Source of the DNA: Albidovulum sp. bin36
GTDB lineage: Bacteria; Pseudomonadota; Alphaproteobacteria; Rhodobacterales; Rhodobacteraceae
DNA: 57,041 bases
Direction: 5' to 3'
Assembly: GCA_002238565.1 (NCBI GenBank)
Contig: MPMP01000024.1
Location: forward strand, 1-57,041
The notes under the pieces are model-generated. The model ran no database searches, was not told the DNA's origin, and worked only from the letters and a program-made list of their open reading frames with translations. This document shows, piece by piece, positions 8,954-17,586 of this stretch (positions are counted from its first letter, which is position 1; each line of letters begins with the position of its first letter). A program made the translations under genes and the position numbers.

Positions 8954-9889
8954 TCACGACGCCATTTCTCGAATCAGGTAGCGCTGCACAATGGTTAGAA
9001 CCAGAATGACGACAAACAGGGAAATCGCGAGCGCCGAGGCGTAGCCGAAAAGGTTTCGCACGATCGCGACGCTGTATATGTAGTGAATCGGCGACGATGA
9101 AGCGCCTGCTGGCCCGCCGTTGGTCATGACGTAGACCTGGCTGAAAATTCGCAGCGTCGATATCAGCTGCAATGTGATCACCATCGAGAGAACGGGCCTG
9201 AGATGCGGAAGTATGATGAACCGCAGTCGATTCCACGGCCCCGCGCCGTCAACCGTCGAGGCTTCGACCAAATCCCTTGGAATATCCTGCAGCGCCGCGA
9301 GCAGCAGCACGAATGCAAGCCCCAGATCCCACCAGATCGACGCCATGGAGACTCCGATCAAAGCCCATTCCGTGGACGTGAGCCAAGGAACTGCCGAGAT
9401 TCCGAATTTTCCGATGACGATGTTGAAGAGGCCGTACTGGGTATCAAGCAAATAGACCCAAACCAGGCCGATTACGGTCGCGGAAACAACGTTCGGCGCA
9501 AAAAACAGCGTTCGCGCCAGCCCGCTCAGCGGATAGGACTTGTTCACGAATAGCGCGAATACGAGGCCCAGAACCGTTACGCCCGGCACGATGATCAGCG
9601 CGTAAAGAATTACGTTCCTGAACGCCACCCACACCCACTCGTCGTCGAGCGCGTCCACATAGTTTTCGAATCCGACCCATTTCGGCTGGCCGATTATGCT
9701 CCATTCGGTCATGGAGACGTAGGCGCCGAATAGTACCGGCGCGATGTTGAATAAAAGAAACGGAACGGCGAAAAAAGCGACGAACAGATATCCGATCCAA
9801 TCCAGCGGCGGCTTTTCGCCCTCGACCGGAATTCGTCGCCGCCCGCCCGAATCCTCCGCAACCGAGGTCATGTGCGCATCCGCCCGCAT
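8954..9889 (-). CDS. CUT1 sugar ABC transporter permease, MalF/UgpA type
   Basis: A 311-residue inner-membrane protein with a soluble N-terminus of about 30 residues and then six transmembrane segments. The EAA loop is VEASTVDGAGPWNRLRF followed by LPHLRP. It forms the heterodimeric channel with the MalG-type subunit encoded next. The start may be ATG 9889 or ATG 9871 (residue 7); neither has a strong Shine-Dalgarno. It follows the binding-protein gene by 66 bp, a gap that contains a stable hairpin. Confidence 0.9.
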   Translation of the reverse strand: MRADAHMTSVAEDSGGRRRIPVEGEKPPLDWIGYLFVAFFAVPFLLFNIAPVLFGAYVSMTEWSIIGQPKWVGFENYVDALDDEWVWVAFRNVILYALIIVPGVTVLGLVFALFVNKSYPLSGLARTLFFAPNVVSATVIGLVWVYLLDTQYGLFNIVIGKFGISAVPWLTSTEWALIGVSMASIWWDLGLAFVLLLAALQDIPRDLVEASTVDGAGPWNRLRFIILPHLRPVLSMVITLQLISTLRIFSQVYVMTNGGPAGASSSPIHYIYSVAIVRNLFGYASALAISLFVVILVLTIVQRYLIREMAS

Positions 9890-9912
9890 TTATGCCGCAT
9901 TCGGACCGGAAT

Positions 9913-9941
9913 CGCGCGGAGCAGCCGAGCCGCCCCGCGCG
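9913..9941 (-). other. GC-rich intercistronic hairpin after the binding-protein gene
   Basis: CGCGCGG (9913-9919) and CCGCGCG (9935-9941) form a perfect 7-bp stem around a GC-rich loop that can pair further. No run of T follows, so it is not an obvious terminator. It lies between the highly expressed type of gene (binding protein) and the permease genes, where such stems often stabilise the upstream mRNA segment or attenuate the downstream one. Confidence 0.5.
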
Positions 9942-9955
9942 AAACAATGCGTCCG

Positions 9956-11314
9956 TCAGCCCTCGTCGAGGCCTTCTTGCCACCTCTCCGCAAGCTGATC
10001 CATCGCTTCTGCGGGAGTCTTGTTGCCGACCCATACGCCTTCCAAGGTGCGAGCAAGGTAATTGCCGCCGGAATAGATCGTGAATTCCGGTCCGGCCATC
10101 ACCGGGACTTCCGGTATCGTGGCGAATTCCATGCCTTCGACGAATGCGCCGCGCACGCTCCAGTCGTGTCCCTCCGTCTTGTAGTCCGGCCTCGCGAGGA
10201 TCGACTTTCTCGGGGAGGCTCCACGCCCGACCGTCGTCCACAGGAAGCTGTTGTCAGACAGCCATTTGACCGCTGCGAGCGTGGCCTCGTAGCGTCCCTC
10301 GTCCTGCTGCTTGTACAGCTCCAGACCGCCCATCTCGAAGTAGGTCTTGAGTTCGCTGCCGATTTTCGGGAACAGCGAGGTCTTGAAGTTCAGCCCTTGG
10401 CCCACATAGCCGTTCAGCGTCCACGGCCCGGTCCAGAAAATCGAGCCGTTGCCGGATCCGAAGGCCTTGTAGCGGTCGGTGACATCCCGCGTCGAAACCT
10501 TGTGCTCGTCGAACAGGGCCAGCACCCATTCCATTGCGGCGATTCCGGCCTCGGGATTGACGGCGGCGGTCGAAAGGTCTTCGCTGGCGCGCCGGAATCC
10601 CATTTGCTCCGCGACGATTCCCCAGGTCACGGTCGGCTGGACGCCCGAGCCGGTCATAAGAATGCCCGACCTTGTTATGGTGTCGCCGTCCATCCTGGTC
10701 ATGGCTTTGCCCCAATCGATAAGCTCCTCGCCGGTAGCGGGCGCCGAATCGACGTCTAGCCCGGCTTCGGCTACGTGATCCAGATTGATTTCCGGCTGGA
10801 GGCTCATGAGGTCCAGGGGAACCATGTACATTCCGTTTCCGTATTTGGCATAGCGCGCCGCCGACACCGAGAGATCGGTGAAATCGGCAAGGTCGAGGCC
10901 GACTTGGCCCGCGAGGTCGTCAAGGGCCACGATTACGCCGTCGCGAACCATTCTCGCCCTCGTGCCGGCGATGCCCCATCCGAAGTCGGGCGCCCTTCCA
11001 GTAGCGGTCGCCGCCAGAATCTTGGTATCGTACTGCTCGGAATTTACGACCTCGAGGCGGATTTGAACGCCCTTGTCCTTGTGGGCCGCGTTGAAGTCTT
11101 CAATCATCTGCGCCCAGATTTCGCCGTCCGAAGCCCCCAGCCAGCTCCAATGAAGAATTTCATGGTGGCCGGATGCCAGGACGGGAGATCCCATCAAATA
11201 GGGCGTCGCCAAGGCCGCGGTAGCCGCCGCGGCGGATCCTTTGATTATCGTCCGGCGGGACAATGTTTTTTCGGCGAATTGCGCCGAAGCCTTGTCGTTG
11301 CGTTTTTTCGACAT
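9956..11314 (-). CDS. Extracellular sugar-binding protein (UgpB/MalE-like, Tat-exported)
   Basis: A 452-residue cluster D-type solute-binding protein. The N-terminus SRRTIIKG plus an Ala-rich hydrophobic stretch and a VLASG cleavage region looks like a twin-arginine signal, suggesting export of a folded protein. The mature part begins near HHEILHWSWLG and has the SBP_bac_1 pattern (DGEIWAQMIEDFNA, GRAPDFGWG). ATG 11314 is preceded by GGGAGAA at good spacing. It is the first gene of a six-gene minus-strand operon: binding protein, two permeases, aldehyde dehydrogenase, sialidase-like protein, ATPase. The ligand is unknown; sugar or glycerol-phosphate-like compounds are usual for the family. 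Confidence 0.9.
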   Translation of the reverse strand: MSKKRNDKASAQFAEKTLSRRTIIKGSAAAATAALATPYLMGSPVLASGHHEILHWSWLGASDGEIWAQMIEDFNAAHKDKGVQIRLEVVNSEQYDTKILAATATGRAPDFGWGIAGTRARMVRDGVIVALDDLAGQVGLDLADFTDLSVSAARYAKYGNGMYMVPLDLMSLQPEINLDHVAEAGLDVDSAPATGEELIDWGKAMTRMDGDTITRSGILMTGSGVQPTVTWGIVAEQMGFRRASEDLSTAAVNPEAGIAAMEWVLALFDEHKVSTRDVTDRYKAFGSGNGSIFWTGPWTLNGYVGQGLNFKTSLFPKIGSELKTYFEMGGLELYKQQDEGRYEATLAAVKWLSDNSFLWTTVGRGASPRKSILARPDYKTEGHDWSVRGAFVEGMEFATIPEVPVMAGPEFTIYSGGNYLARTLEGVWVGNKTPAEAMDQLAERWQEGLDEG

Positions 11315-11742
11315 TTACTTCTCCCTTGAAATAGTTGTTCAGTTGTCTATAGCTCGAAAATTGGTTTTTCGCTTATCTCCAGCACCTAAGATTTCACCGA
11401 CCTCCGCCTAAGCGATGAATGCCTGCCGGGCAAAGTGATGCTAAGGAATTCATGATTGACCGGCGCCGAAACTCGTCGGCGCTTTTCCCTCCCTCGCCCG
11501 CGCCCGGAACAAACCGGGCTATGGCTCCTTGCCGCATAGAATGCACGAAAAAGCGAATAAGTCAATTGAATTCTCGGCCCTTCGGCGCAATCGAAAATTG
11601 CGGCCCGCCGAGTCCGAATTTCGCGAGCGTCGATTTCAGGTCGAAAGCCGGGACTCGGCTGGGTCGGCGCGAAACGGAGCCAAGCGTCGATGCGGCGCCT
11701 AGTCGGCGAACCAATTCGCCCGCCGGTCGAATCCAAGATGGT
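11315..11742. other. Intergenic region, expected promoter of the sugar importer operon
   Basis: This 428-bp stretch separates the Rieske gene stop from the binding-protein start, both on the minus strand. I see no gene. An AT-richer patch lies at 11318-11390 next to the binding-protein start, where the operon promoter is expected, but no unambiguous promoter elements or operators were identified. Confidence 0.45.
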
Positions 11743-12087
11743 TCAGGTCTGCGCGCCCTTTGAGTCGCCGGCCAAAAGCACCTGCACCGTTCCGTCCCTT
11801 ACGCGCGCCTCCACCATTCGCAGCCCCCGAGTCGCCGGGGCGGCTTTTGCTTCCCCCGTGCGGGCGTCGAACAAGCCTTGATGCAGCGGGCATTCAATAT
11901 GCAGCCCGTCGAAATAGCCGTCGCACAAATTCGCATTGCCGTGCGTGCATCTCGCAAAGCTGACGAATATTCCGTCCACCGTATCGTATACGGCTAGCTC
12001 TCTCGCTCCCAGCTTGACCGGCGTCGCGTCGCCGGGCTCAAGATCCTCGACGGCGACGAGATCTTGCCAATGCCTTGCTCGTGTCAT
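11743..12087 (-). CDS. Rieske [2Fe-2S] ferredoxin (MocE-like)
   Basis: A 114-residue soluble Rieske protein. The cluster ligands are complete: C47 and H49 in CTHG, and C66 and H69 in CPLHQG, with 16 residues between the motifs. It carries one electron to an oxygenase. Its start overlaps the stop of the desaturase-like gene by four bases, which strongly suggests it is that enzyme's electron donor. The pairing resembles MocD (hydrocarbon oxygenase-like) and MocE (ferredoxin) of rhizopine catabolism. A reductase for the ferredoxin is not in this neighbourhood. Confidence 0.92.
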   Translation of the reverse strand: MTRARHWQDLVAVEDLEPGDATPVKLGARELAVYDTVDGIFVSFARCTHGNANLCDGYFDGLHIECPLHQGLFDARTGEAKAAPATRGLRMVEARVRDGTVQVLLAGDSKGAQT

Positions 12088-13052
12088 GCGCTGCCGGCGT
12101 GTCGCGATCCTTTTCTCGGGCTTTTACCCAGAACCTGCGAGATTATGTCGATATGCGCGCCAAGATAGCCGCGCTTTTCAACATAGATGTAGCCGTCCAG
12201 CTTCTTGTGAAGCTTCGGAAGCGCATGGAATGGAACCGAAGACGCGTAATGATGCTCGGCATGATAGTTCATATTCCAGCAAAGAAACCGCATGGGAGCC
12301 GAAACGAGGTTCGTTCGCGTGTTTTCTTTCATATCTCGAATGTTCGGACGCCCCACATGTTCGGTCATGCGGATCGCTCGCATCACGGGTTCGCCCATGA
12401 ACACCGGCAGCCACCAGTACCAAACGGCTCCCCACCAGCCCGTCGCCATGCTCGCTGCAAGTACTGCGGCATATATGAGAGCCATCGCGCGCGCCTCGTT
12501 AAAGACCGCCCTGTGTTCTTCTTTCGGTATAAAGCCGCGTTCGACATCGTTCAGCCTGCCGATAACGTGCCTTCCGAGTTCGCCGAACTTGGCCCTCCAG
12601 TACGGTACGGACGAGATGAAGGCGAAATATTTCGAAAGCGCGACAGGCAGCTCAATGAGCTCCGGGTCCCTTCCCGTGAGCTGCGTATAGGTATGATGGT
12701 CGCAGTGTTCATAGCGGAAAAATTTGTTCGGCAGCATGATCACCAGGCCGCAGTAATTTCCGATCAGCTCGTTAATCCAGCGACTTCTGAACGCAGTGTA
12801 GTGAACGCATTCGTGCTGAAGCGAAAAGTGATGCACAAGCACGATTCCGTGCAGTAGCATGGCCGGAATTAGCCACCAGCTGCCCATCGAAAGCCAAACT
12901 AGGAATCCCGTGCAGGCGGCGACCAGCAAGAACGCCGCAAAATGAACCAGCCCGGGCGTATTCGAGCGTTTCATTAGCCGCTTAAGTTCTCGACGGCTAA
13001 GGGCTCCGTCGTTCAATGCTTGGGTGATCGGCGTTAGCACTTCCTGGGACAT
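12084..13052 (-). CDS. Membrane-bound fatty acid desaturase/hydroxylase-like protein (MocD-like)
   Basis: A 322-residue integral membrane di-iron enzyme. The three histidine boxes are present: HECVH (residues 80-84, with earlier HH at 74-75), HCDHH (116-120) and HAEHH (264-268). Hydrophobic segments lie near 35-75, 95-110 and 185-220. Family members desaturate or hydroxylate acyl chains or other hydrophobic substrates using O2. Translational coupling with the Rieske gene argues for a dedicated two-component oxygenase like MocDE. It follows an XRE-cupin regulator gene by 86 bp. The substrate is unknown. Confidence 0.9.
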   Translation of the reverse strand: MSQEVLTPITQALNDGALSRRELKRLMKRSNTPGLVHFAAFLLVAACTGFLVWLSMGSWWLIPAMLLHGIVLVHHFSLQHECVHYTAFRSRWINELIGNYCGLVIMLPNKFFRYEHCDHHTYTQLTGRDPELIELPVALSKYFAFISSVPYWRAKFGELGRHVIGRLNDVERGFIPKEEHRAVFNEARAMALIYAAVLAASMATGWWGAVWYWWLPVFMGEPVMRAIRMTEHVGRPNIRDMKENTRTNLVSAPMRFLCWNMNYHAEHHYASSVPFHALPKLHKKLDGYIYVEKRGYLGAHIDIISQVLGKSPRKGSRHAGSA

Positions 13053-13138
13053 TGGGCACCGGCTTTTTGATTACGTGATGATTCGCTTGGAACCGGATTG
13101 AATTCTACCATCAAGATATAATTTTCGCTAGAATTAAG

Positions 13139-13789
13139 TTATCTTTTCATATCGCTCCGCATTGGCCGAGCGATCACGGTAAGGAATTCGACTTCGCTGG
13201 TCAAAAGTTCAACCGGACCGTGAGGCGCGCGGGTTTCGAATGTCAAGCTATCGCCCGGTCCGAGTTCGAAATCGGCATCGCCGCATCGGTACGTCATCGT
13301 ACCTTTCGTCACGTGAATAAACTCTATGCCCGCGTGTTGGAACCAGGGTTCGCCCGTGGACGGTCGCTCGAGTCTAATTGCGTAGGATTCGAAAAGAGTG
13401 CCGTCGGAGGCAACGCGCCCGATCATTTTGTAGGCGTGCCCGTAGGTCGATCCAGTCCGCTCGATTGAAATTCCTTCTCCGGAACGCACGAAGGAAATCT
13501 CCCTTTGCTCGACGGTCGAGGCAAAAAAATTCGCAACCGGAACGCCCACCGCGACCGCGATCGAATTCAGCGTAGATATAGAGGCGGAGACCTGGGCGCG
13601 CTCGATTTTCGAGATCATGGCGGCCGAAACGCCCGATGTATTGGAAAGCTCCTGCAGCGTAAGCCCCGCTATCGATCTGGCCGCCCTCACTTCCTCGCCG
13701 ATCGATGCTTCCAAGGTCCTCGGTCTGGCAGCAGTCCCGCCGGCAGGCATCAAATTTGCCCTGCTCGGAAACTCATCGCCATCTTGCAT
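13139..13789 (-). CDS. XRE-family transcriptional regulator with C-terminal cupin domain
   Basis: A 216-residue regulator. The HTH_3/XRE domain spans about residues 30-90 (IGEEVRAARSIAGLTLQELS, then SGVSAAMISKIERAQ). A cupin-2 sensor domain spans about 125-205 (HAGIEFIHVTKG, then LGPGDSLTFETRAPHGP). This architecture is common in regulators that sense small metabolites, such as PuuR and SutR types. It is co-directional with and just upstream of the desaturase/Rieske genes, so it may control them, but no operator was identified. ATG 13789 gives a 30-residue N-terminal extension before the HTH. Confidence 0.9.
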   Translation of the reverse strand: MQDGDEFPSRANLMPAGGTAARPRTLEASIGEEVRAARSIAGLTLQELSNTSGVSAAMISKIERAQVSASISTLNSIAVAVGVPVANFFASTVEQREISFVRSGEGISIERTGSTYGHAYKMIGRVASDGTLFESYAIRLERPSTGEPWFQHAGIEFIHVTKGTMTYRCGDADFELGPGDSLTFETRAPHGPVELLTSEVEFLTVIARPMRSDMKR

Positions 13790-13871
13790 TTACGTGGCGC
13801 AAACGGAGCTGAACCGAACCGCATTCGTATCGACTTCAAATCGACTCCGCTCCCAATATCCGGAATTCTTT

Positions 13872-14285
13872 TCATCCGGGCTTCCAATTTGCGGGCGCCA
13901 TCTCGAACCCTTCAAATTCGAATGCCGGCGAGACCGTGCATCCTACCAGAGTCCAAGCCCCCATGGAGCGGGCGCTTTGCCAACTATGCGCAGGAACGGC
14001 GACTTGCGGCTCGGCTCCCGGTTCGATTCCCAATAAATGCTCCGAAACATTTCTAGCATCCCGCGATATTCTCAATTCAAGAGTAGCGCCGCCGTAGTAG
14101 TGCCAGATTTCGATCGCATCGACTCGATGCCATGCGGAAAGCTCCCCCGCCCTCAATAGGTAGTAGATCGCCGACACGGCGCCTCGCCCACCATCCTCGC
14201 TGCAGGACCGGAAGGTTTCCCGGTAGTTCCCGCCTTCGGGATGGGGAATTAATCCGAATCTTGAAATCAATTCATCGGCGTTCAA
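13872..14285 (-). CDS. Cupin_5 (DUF985) family protein
   Basis: A 137-residue single-domain cupin. Characteristic DUF985 elements are visible: LIPHPEGGNYRETFR near the start, SAIYYLL, WHRVDAIEIWHYYGG with metal-type histidines, and VGCTVSPAFEFEGFEMA at the end. The start appears to be TTG 14285, preceded by GGGAG eight to nine bases upstream. Members are small cytosolic proteins of unknown or sugar-isomerase-like function. It lies 82 bp upstream of the XRE-cupin gene on the same strand and may share its transcript. Confidence 0.88.
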   Translation of the reverse strand: MNADELISRFGLIPHPEGGNYRETFRSCSEDGGRGAVSAIYYLLRAGELSAWHRVDAIEIWHYYGGATLELRISRDARNVSEHLLGIEPGAEPQVAVPAHSWQSARSMGAWTLVGCTVSPAFEFEGFEMAPANWKPG

Positions 14286-15449
14286 ATGACTTGCTCCCTT
14301 CGACTCTTCCAGTACGATTTCCTTTCAGGCACCACACATTGTCAAGCCGACCGCGTCTTTTCCTATACGAAATTAAAAATCGCAGCGGCGAAAAATTCCT
14401 CCTGCTCCTGCAAGACGTCAAATCGCGACCGAGCCAAACTGTCGACCATTCGCTCGACGAACAGTAGCTCTCTCTCTGCATTTTGAATAAATTACATCTG
14501 ATTTGCGTTAGAGGGGCGGCATTCCGAATGTCGTGCCGCCGGCAAGCAGGGCAGGTCGTAGTAGACTGGTTCCCGGCCATGAGAAGGAAAGGTCTCGAGG
14601 ATGCGCAGGGCGCATCCCCGATGCAGCTCAGCACAGGAAAGTCGCCGGCAGAGCCCTCAATCGCGCGATGGTCAAGGTTGATGCCGATGTTGCGCTGAAC
14701 GCTTGCGCTTTATGACGGCGGCGCTCCCGAAAGTGGCTCGAAATGCACGTTTTTCGGCGACTGCGATGCAATGATCGCCGGGCTAGGCCCCCGATGCCGC
14801 CTTCGACCCAATTCCTCCCAACCCGATTTAATCCGGATAGGATGCAAGACATATGCTGCCCACGGAAACTTTCGCGAAGCTCCTTCGCGAATCGAAGAGG
14901 ACCCGCGCCAAAGCCGGCGAGTTCACCGCAGCCGAGCAGGCCGTGAGTTAGGACAGGCCACCCGCAAAGGGACAGCCGAAATCAACCGCAAGCGCGCTCG
15001 AAGTTAAGTAGCTCATTTGAAAATGTATATTACGGAAGCTCAGGGAGCCGGGGACAACAAACAGAAGATTGGAAAAAACTTGGCACCCGGCGGTGGAATT
15101 CTTCGAGCCGTGCAAGATTGCGACGATTCGAATCCAACTTTTGTACCGTTGATTAAGGAGCGACTAGGAATCGCCATTCGACGATCGCGTCAACCGGGAT
15201 CAACCGTAGTTTGGAGGAAAAAGCCTAAACAACGAGCGTCAGATAGCGATCCTCGCCGTCGAGCGCGGTCTTGCGAGCCAATCGACCCGATTCACTTGCT
15301 TTGCAAAGGCATCGAAAAATATACCGAACGCACAGCGGCCGATTAAGCATTTCGCAACTTGCTCCAAGTTCGCGCTTCCCGTTCCCTTGGTTCAAACCGA
15401 TGCCGCTCCAATGTCAATGCCCGTTCTATCAAGTGCGCCGAATTCATTC
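14286..15449. other. 1.16-kb region without a convincing gene
   Basis: Frames on both strands are short, interrupted and arginine/serine-rich, with no recognisable domains. I see no tRNA, CRISPR or IS ends. It may be decayed DNA, because the adjacent locus (16289-16740) also holds a broken gene. Confidence 0.45.
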
Positions 15450-16130
15450 TCATGTATTTAGGTCGGCCTCGTTTGCGCGTGCGATCTCGCATGGATTCCA
15501 TTTCCTGCTCCAATGCTCGTCGGTCTGCACGTGACCGAAACGAACGCTCTTGCAGACGTTGCTCGAAAACTCGTGCGCCGGGAATCCTCGCGCCAGGCGC
15601 ATCACGACCCCCTCCCGATTGCCGCCGAGCACCGATGGCTCCGCATGAGCGAGCTCCACAAACTCCCGAATCTCGGACACGGACTGGAATTTGCCTTTGA
15701 ATAGGACTGGAACGACTGGAATCAATTTCCGGTCGGCGTACGCACGCAGATCCGAAAATGATGCGAATTCTCCATTCCGATTCCTTAGCGCAAATGCATG
15801 GAATGTTTTGCTCTCCGGTACTGGCTCGTACTCGATACTGTGCACGCCGTATATGTCCTCTCCATAGAGAAATACATCTGGTTCGGTTATCTTCCATGCG
15901 TGATGCTTCTTAACCATCGCATTCCACTTGGCGTCGCTCGGTGTCAACACGCTGCGACCGTAGACGCTGCCTTCGTGCAGCAAAGTATTACTGCCGTCCA
16001 GTTTCTCGGTTACCACGACCGGCACATCTACAAAGCGGCTTGGGTCGGGGTGCACGGCGTCATTCCGACCGACCGCTGGCGAATTCGGCCAATAAGGAGT
16101 CTTGGGGTATTTGGCATACGGTGAAATCAC
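15450..16130 (-). CDS. RNA ligase (Rnl2/REL-like nucleotidyltransferase superfamily)
   Basis: A roughly 226-residue ATP-dependent ligase that would seal 3'-OH/5'-P RNA ends. The motif I lysine is K43 in VVTEKLDGSN. Motif III-like FLYGEDIYGVHSIEY, motif IV EGVVMRL and motif V (VCKSVR) follow in order. Sequence opens KYPKTPYWPNSP, as I recall for several phage and bacterial members. There is no in-frame ATG. I prefer GTG 16130, just before this conserved start; TTG 16232 would add 34 atypical residues. No Shine-Dalgarno is clear. It stands alone, without RtcB, kinase/phosphatase or Hen1 neighbours, so it could be a phage-derived repair enzyme. Confidence 0.8.
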   Translation of the reverse strand: MISPYAKYPKTPYWPNSPAVGRNDAVHPDPSRFVDVPVVVTEKLDGSNTLLHEGSVYGRSVLTPSDAKWNAMVKKHHAWKITEPDVFLYGEDIYGVHSIEYEPVPESKTFHAFALRNRNGEFASFSDLRAYADRKLIPVVPVLFKGKFQSVSEIREFVELAHAEPSVLGGNREGVVMRLARGFPAHEFSSNVCKSVRFGHVQTDEHWSRKWNPCEIARANEADLNT

Positions 16131-16288
16131 GGCGCGAGTCTCATACGCTCGAAAACCTTGTTGGCTTGCCGAATCCGCCGCGGAATCGAACGGCCATTCG
16201 GCCGAATGTTGAATTCCGTCTTGATACAGCAAGAAAGTGATAATGCTCGCTAACCTTGATTGATTAGAAAAGGAAGCAATTTAATCCG

Positions 16289-16740
16289 TCAGGCTCTTTT
16301 AATAGCGTGCTGTGGACAAAGCTGCTCAACCTTAACGCCAAGACCGTCTATCAGCGCCTTGTGCTCGATATAGTCGCTGTCGGTCGCGTTCAGAATCACA
16401 GCGTCTGCAATCAACGCAACGACAAGAAATTTGCGATCCGACCGATCAAATTCGTTCTCCGGCAGCTCTTCAAATCCTTGTCTTTCGTTGTCACACGGCG
16501 TTACACCTATCCGTTGCATAGGGTTTTCCAATACTGACAATCGAACAAATACTTGAAGAATGCGTCCCCCATCCCCGGCTTTCCTGAATGGTTCAGCCAA
16601 TTTCCATATTCATCAACAATCAATCCAATACTATCGATTGCAACTATATCTTGATAGATTATTCTTTCGAGCTTCTCATTGCATCTAAGCTGACATTCAA
16701 AATCCACATAGGCTGCCCGCACAGGCTTTGAGGAATTCGC
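16289..16740 (-). pseudogene. PIN-like nuclease/toxin family gene, frameshifted and lacking its N-terminus
   Basis: Two overlapping minus-strand frames make one protein. The first contains LIVDEYGNWLNHSGKPGMGD. The second contains FEELPENEFDRSDRKFLVVA followed by NATDSDYIEH and a C-terminal LCP. These are the hallmarks of a bacterial PIN-like family in which the FDRSDRKF and NATDSD acidic residues are conserved. The shift falls at a GGAAAACCC run near 16525-16535; one extra A would restore the frame. The expected N-terminal (DANV-type) strand is not found upstream. Either a decayed toxin-like gene or, less likely, a homopolymer sequencing error. Confidence 0.65.
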
Positions 16741-16834
16741 GCGGCGCTGGAAACATCGTGGTTTTTTCTTTCGCCAAAGACGCGTATACTCCGGCGGACA
16801 CCACAACGCTTGGCCTCAGGAACGCCCTCCATCC

Positions 16835-17581
16835 ATGCAAGAAGACGCGGCAATTATCGAAATCCGGAATCTCGACAAATTTTTTGGAAAATTCCAAGCT
16901 CTCGCCGATGTCAGCCTGTCGGTCAGATCCGGCGAGCGCGTCGTCATTTGCGGCCCGTCGGGATCCGGCAAATCGACCCTGATTCGATGCATCAACCGTC
17001 TCGAAGAGCATTCCGCGGGGCAGCTAACCGTCGACGGAATCGAGCTCGACGACGAGACGAAGAATATTCGCGCCGTGCGAATGGAAGTCGGCATGGTGTT
17101 CCAGCAGTTCAATCTTTTCCCGCATCTTACCGTGCTGGAAAACCTTACCGTGGGACCGATGCGGGTCCGAAAGATTTCGAGAAGGAAAGCCGAGGAACGG
17201 GCGCGAAAATACCTGGAGCGGGTCCATATTCCCGAGCAGGCGGAGAAATACCCGGCGCAGCTGTCGGGCGGGCAGCAGCAGCGCGTCGCGATCGCGCGCT
17301 CCCTTTGCATGGAGCCGCGGATTATGCTTTTCGACGAGCCGACGTCGGCGCTCGACCCGGAAATGATCAATGAAGTGCTCGACGTGATGGTTGAACTCGC
17401 CGAATCCGGAATGACGATGATTTGCGTGACGCACGAAATGGGATTCGCCAGGAAAGTCGCCGACATGATGGTCTTCATGGAAGAGGGGCGCATCATCGAG
17501 AGTGCGCCTCCCGCGGAATTCTTTTCCAGCCCGAAAAGCGAGCGCTGCCGCATGTTTCTCGATCAGATTCTCGAGCATTGA
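16835..17581 (+). CDS. Polar amino acid ABC transporter ATPase (GlnQ/HisP family)
   Basis: A 248-residue ATPase of the PAAT family. Walker A is CGPSGSGKST (about residues 47-56), the Q-loop is FQQFNLFPHLT, the signature LSGGQQQRVAIAR is near 149-161, and Walker B IMLFDEP follows with TSALDPEM. The H-loop is in CVTHEMGFARKVAD. No TOBE domain is present, as expected for GlnQ-type proteins. It is the first gene of a plus-strand operon followed by permease, binding protein, second permease and a P450. The Shine-Dalgarno is weak. Confidence 0.93.
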   Translation: MQEDAAIIEIRNLDKFFGKFQALADVSLSVRSGERVVICGPSGSGKSTLIRCINRLEEHSAGQLTVDGIELDDETKNIRAVRMEVGMVFQQFNLFPHLTVLENLTVGPMRVRKISRRKAEERARKYLERVHIPEQAEKYPAQLSGGQQQRVAIARSLCMEPRIMLFDEPTSALDPEMINEVLDVMVELAESGMTMICVTHEMGFARKVADMMVFMEEGRIIESAPPAEFFSSPKSERCRMFLDQILEH

Positions 17582-17586
17582 GCGGC

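Noticed and set aside
15343..15897. 184-codon minus-strand frame overlapping the RNA ligase
   Set aside because: Arginine-rich shadow of the ligase gene in another frame; the overlapping ligase frame has all catalytic motifs.
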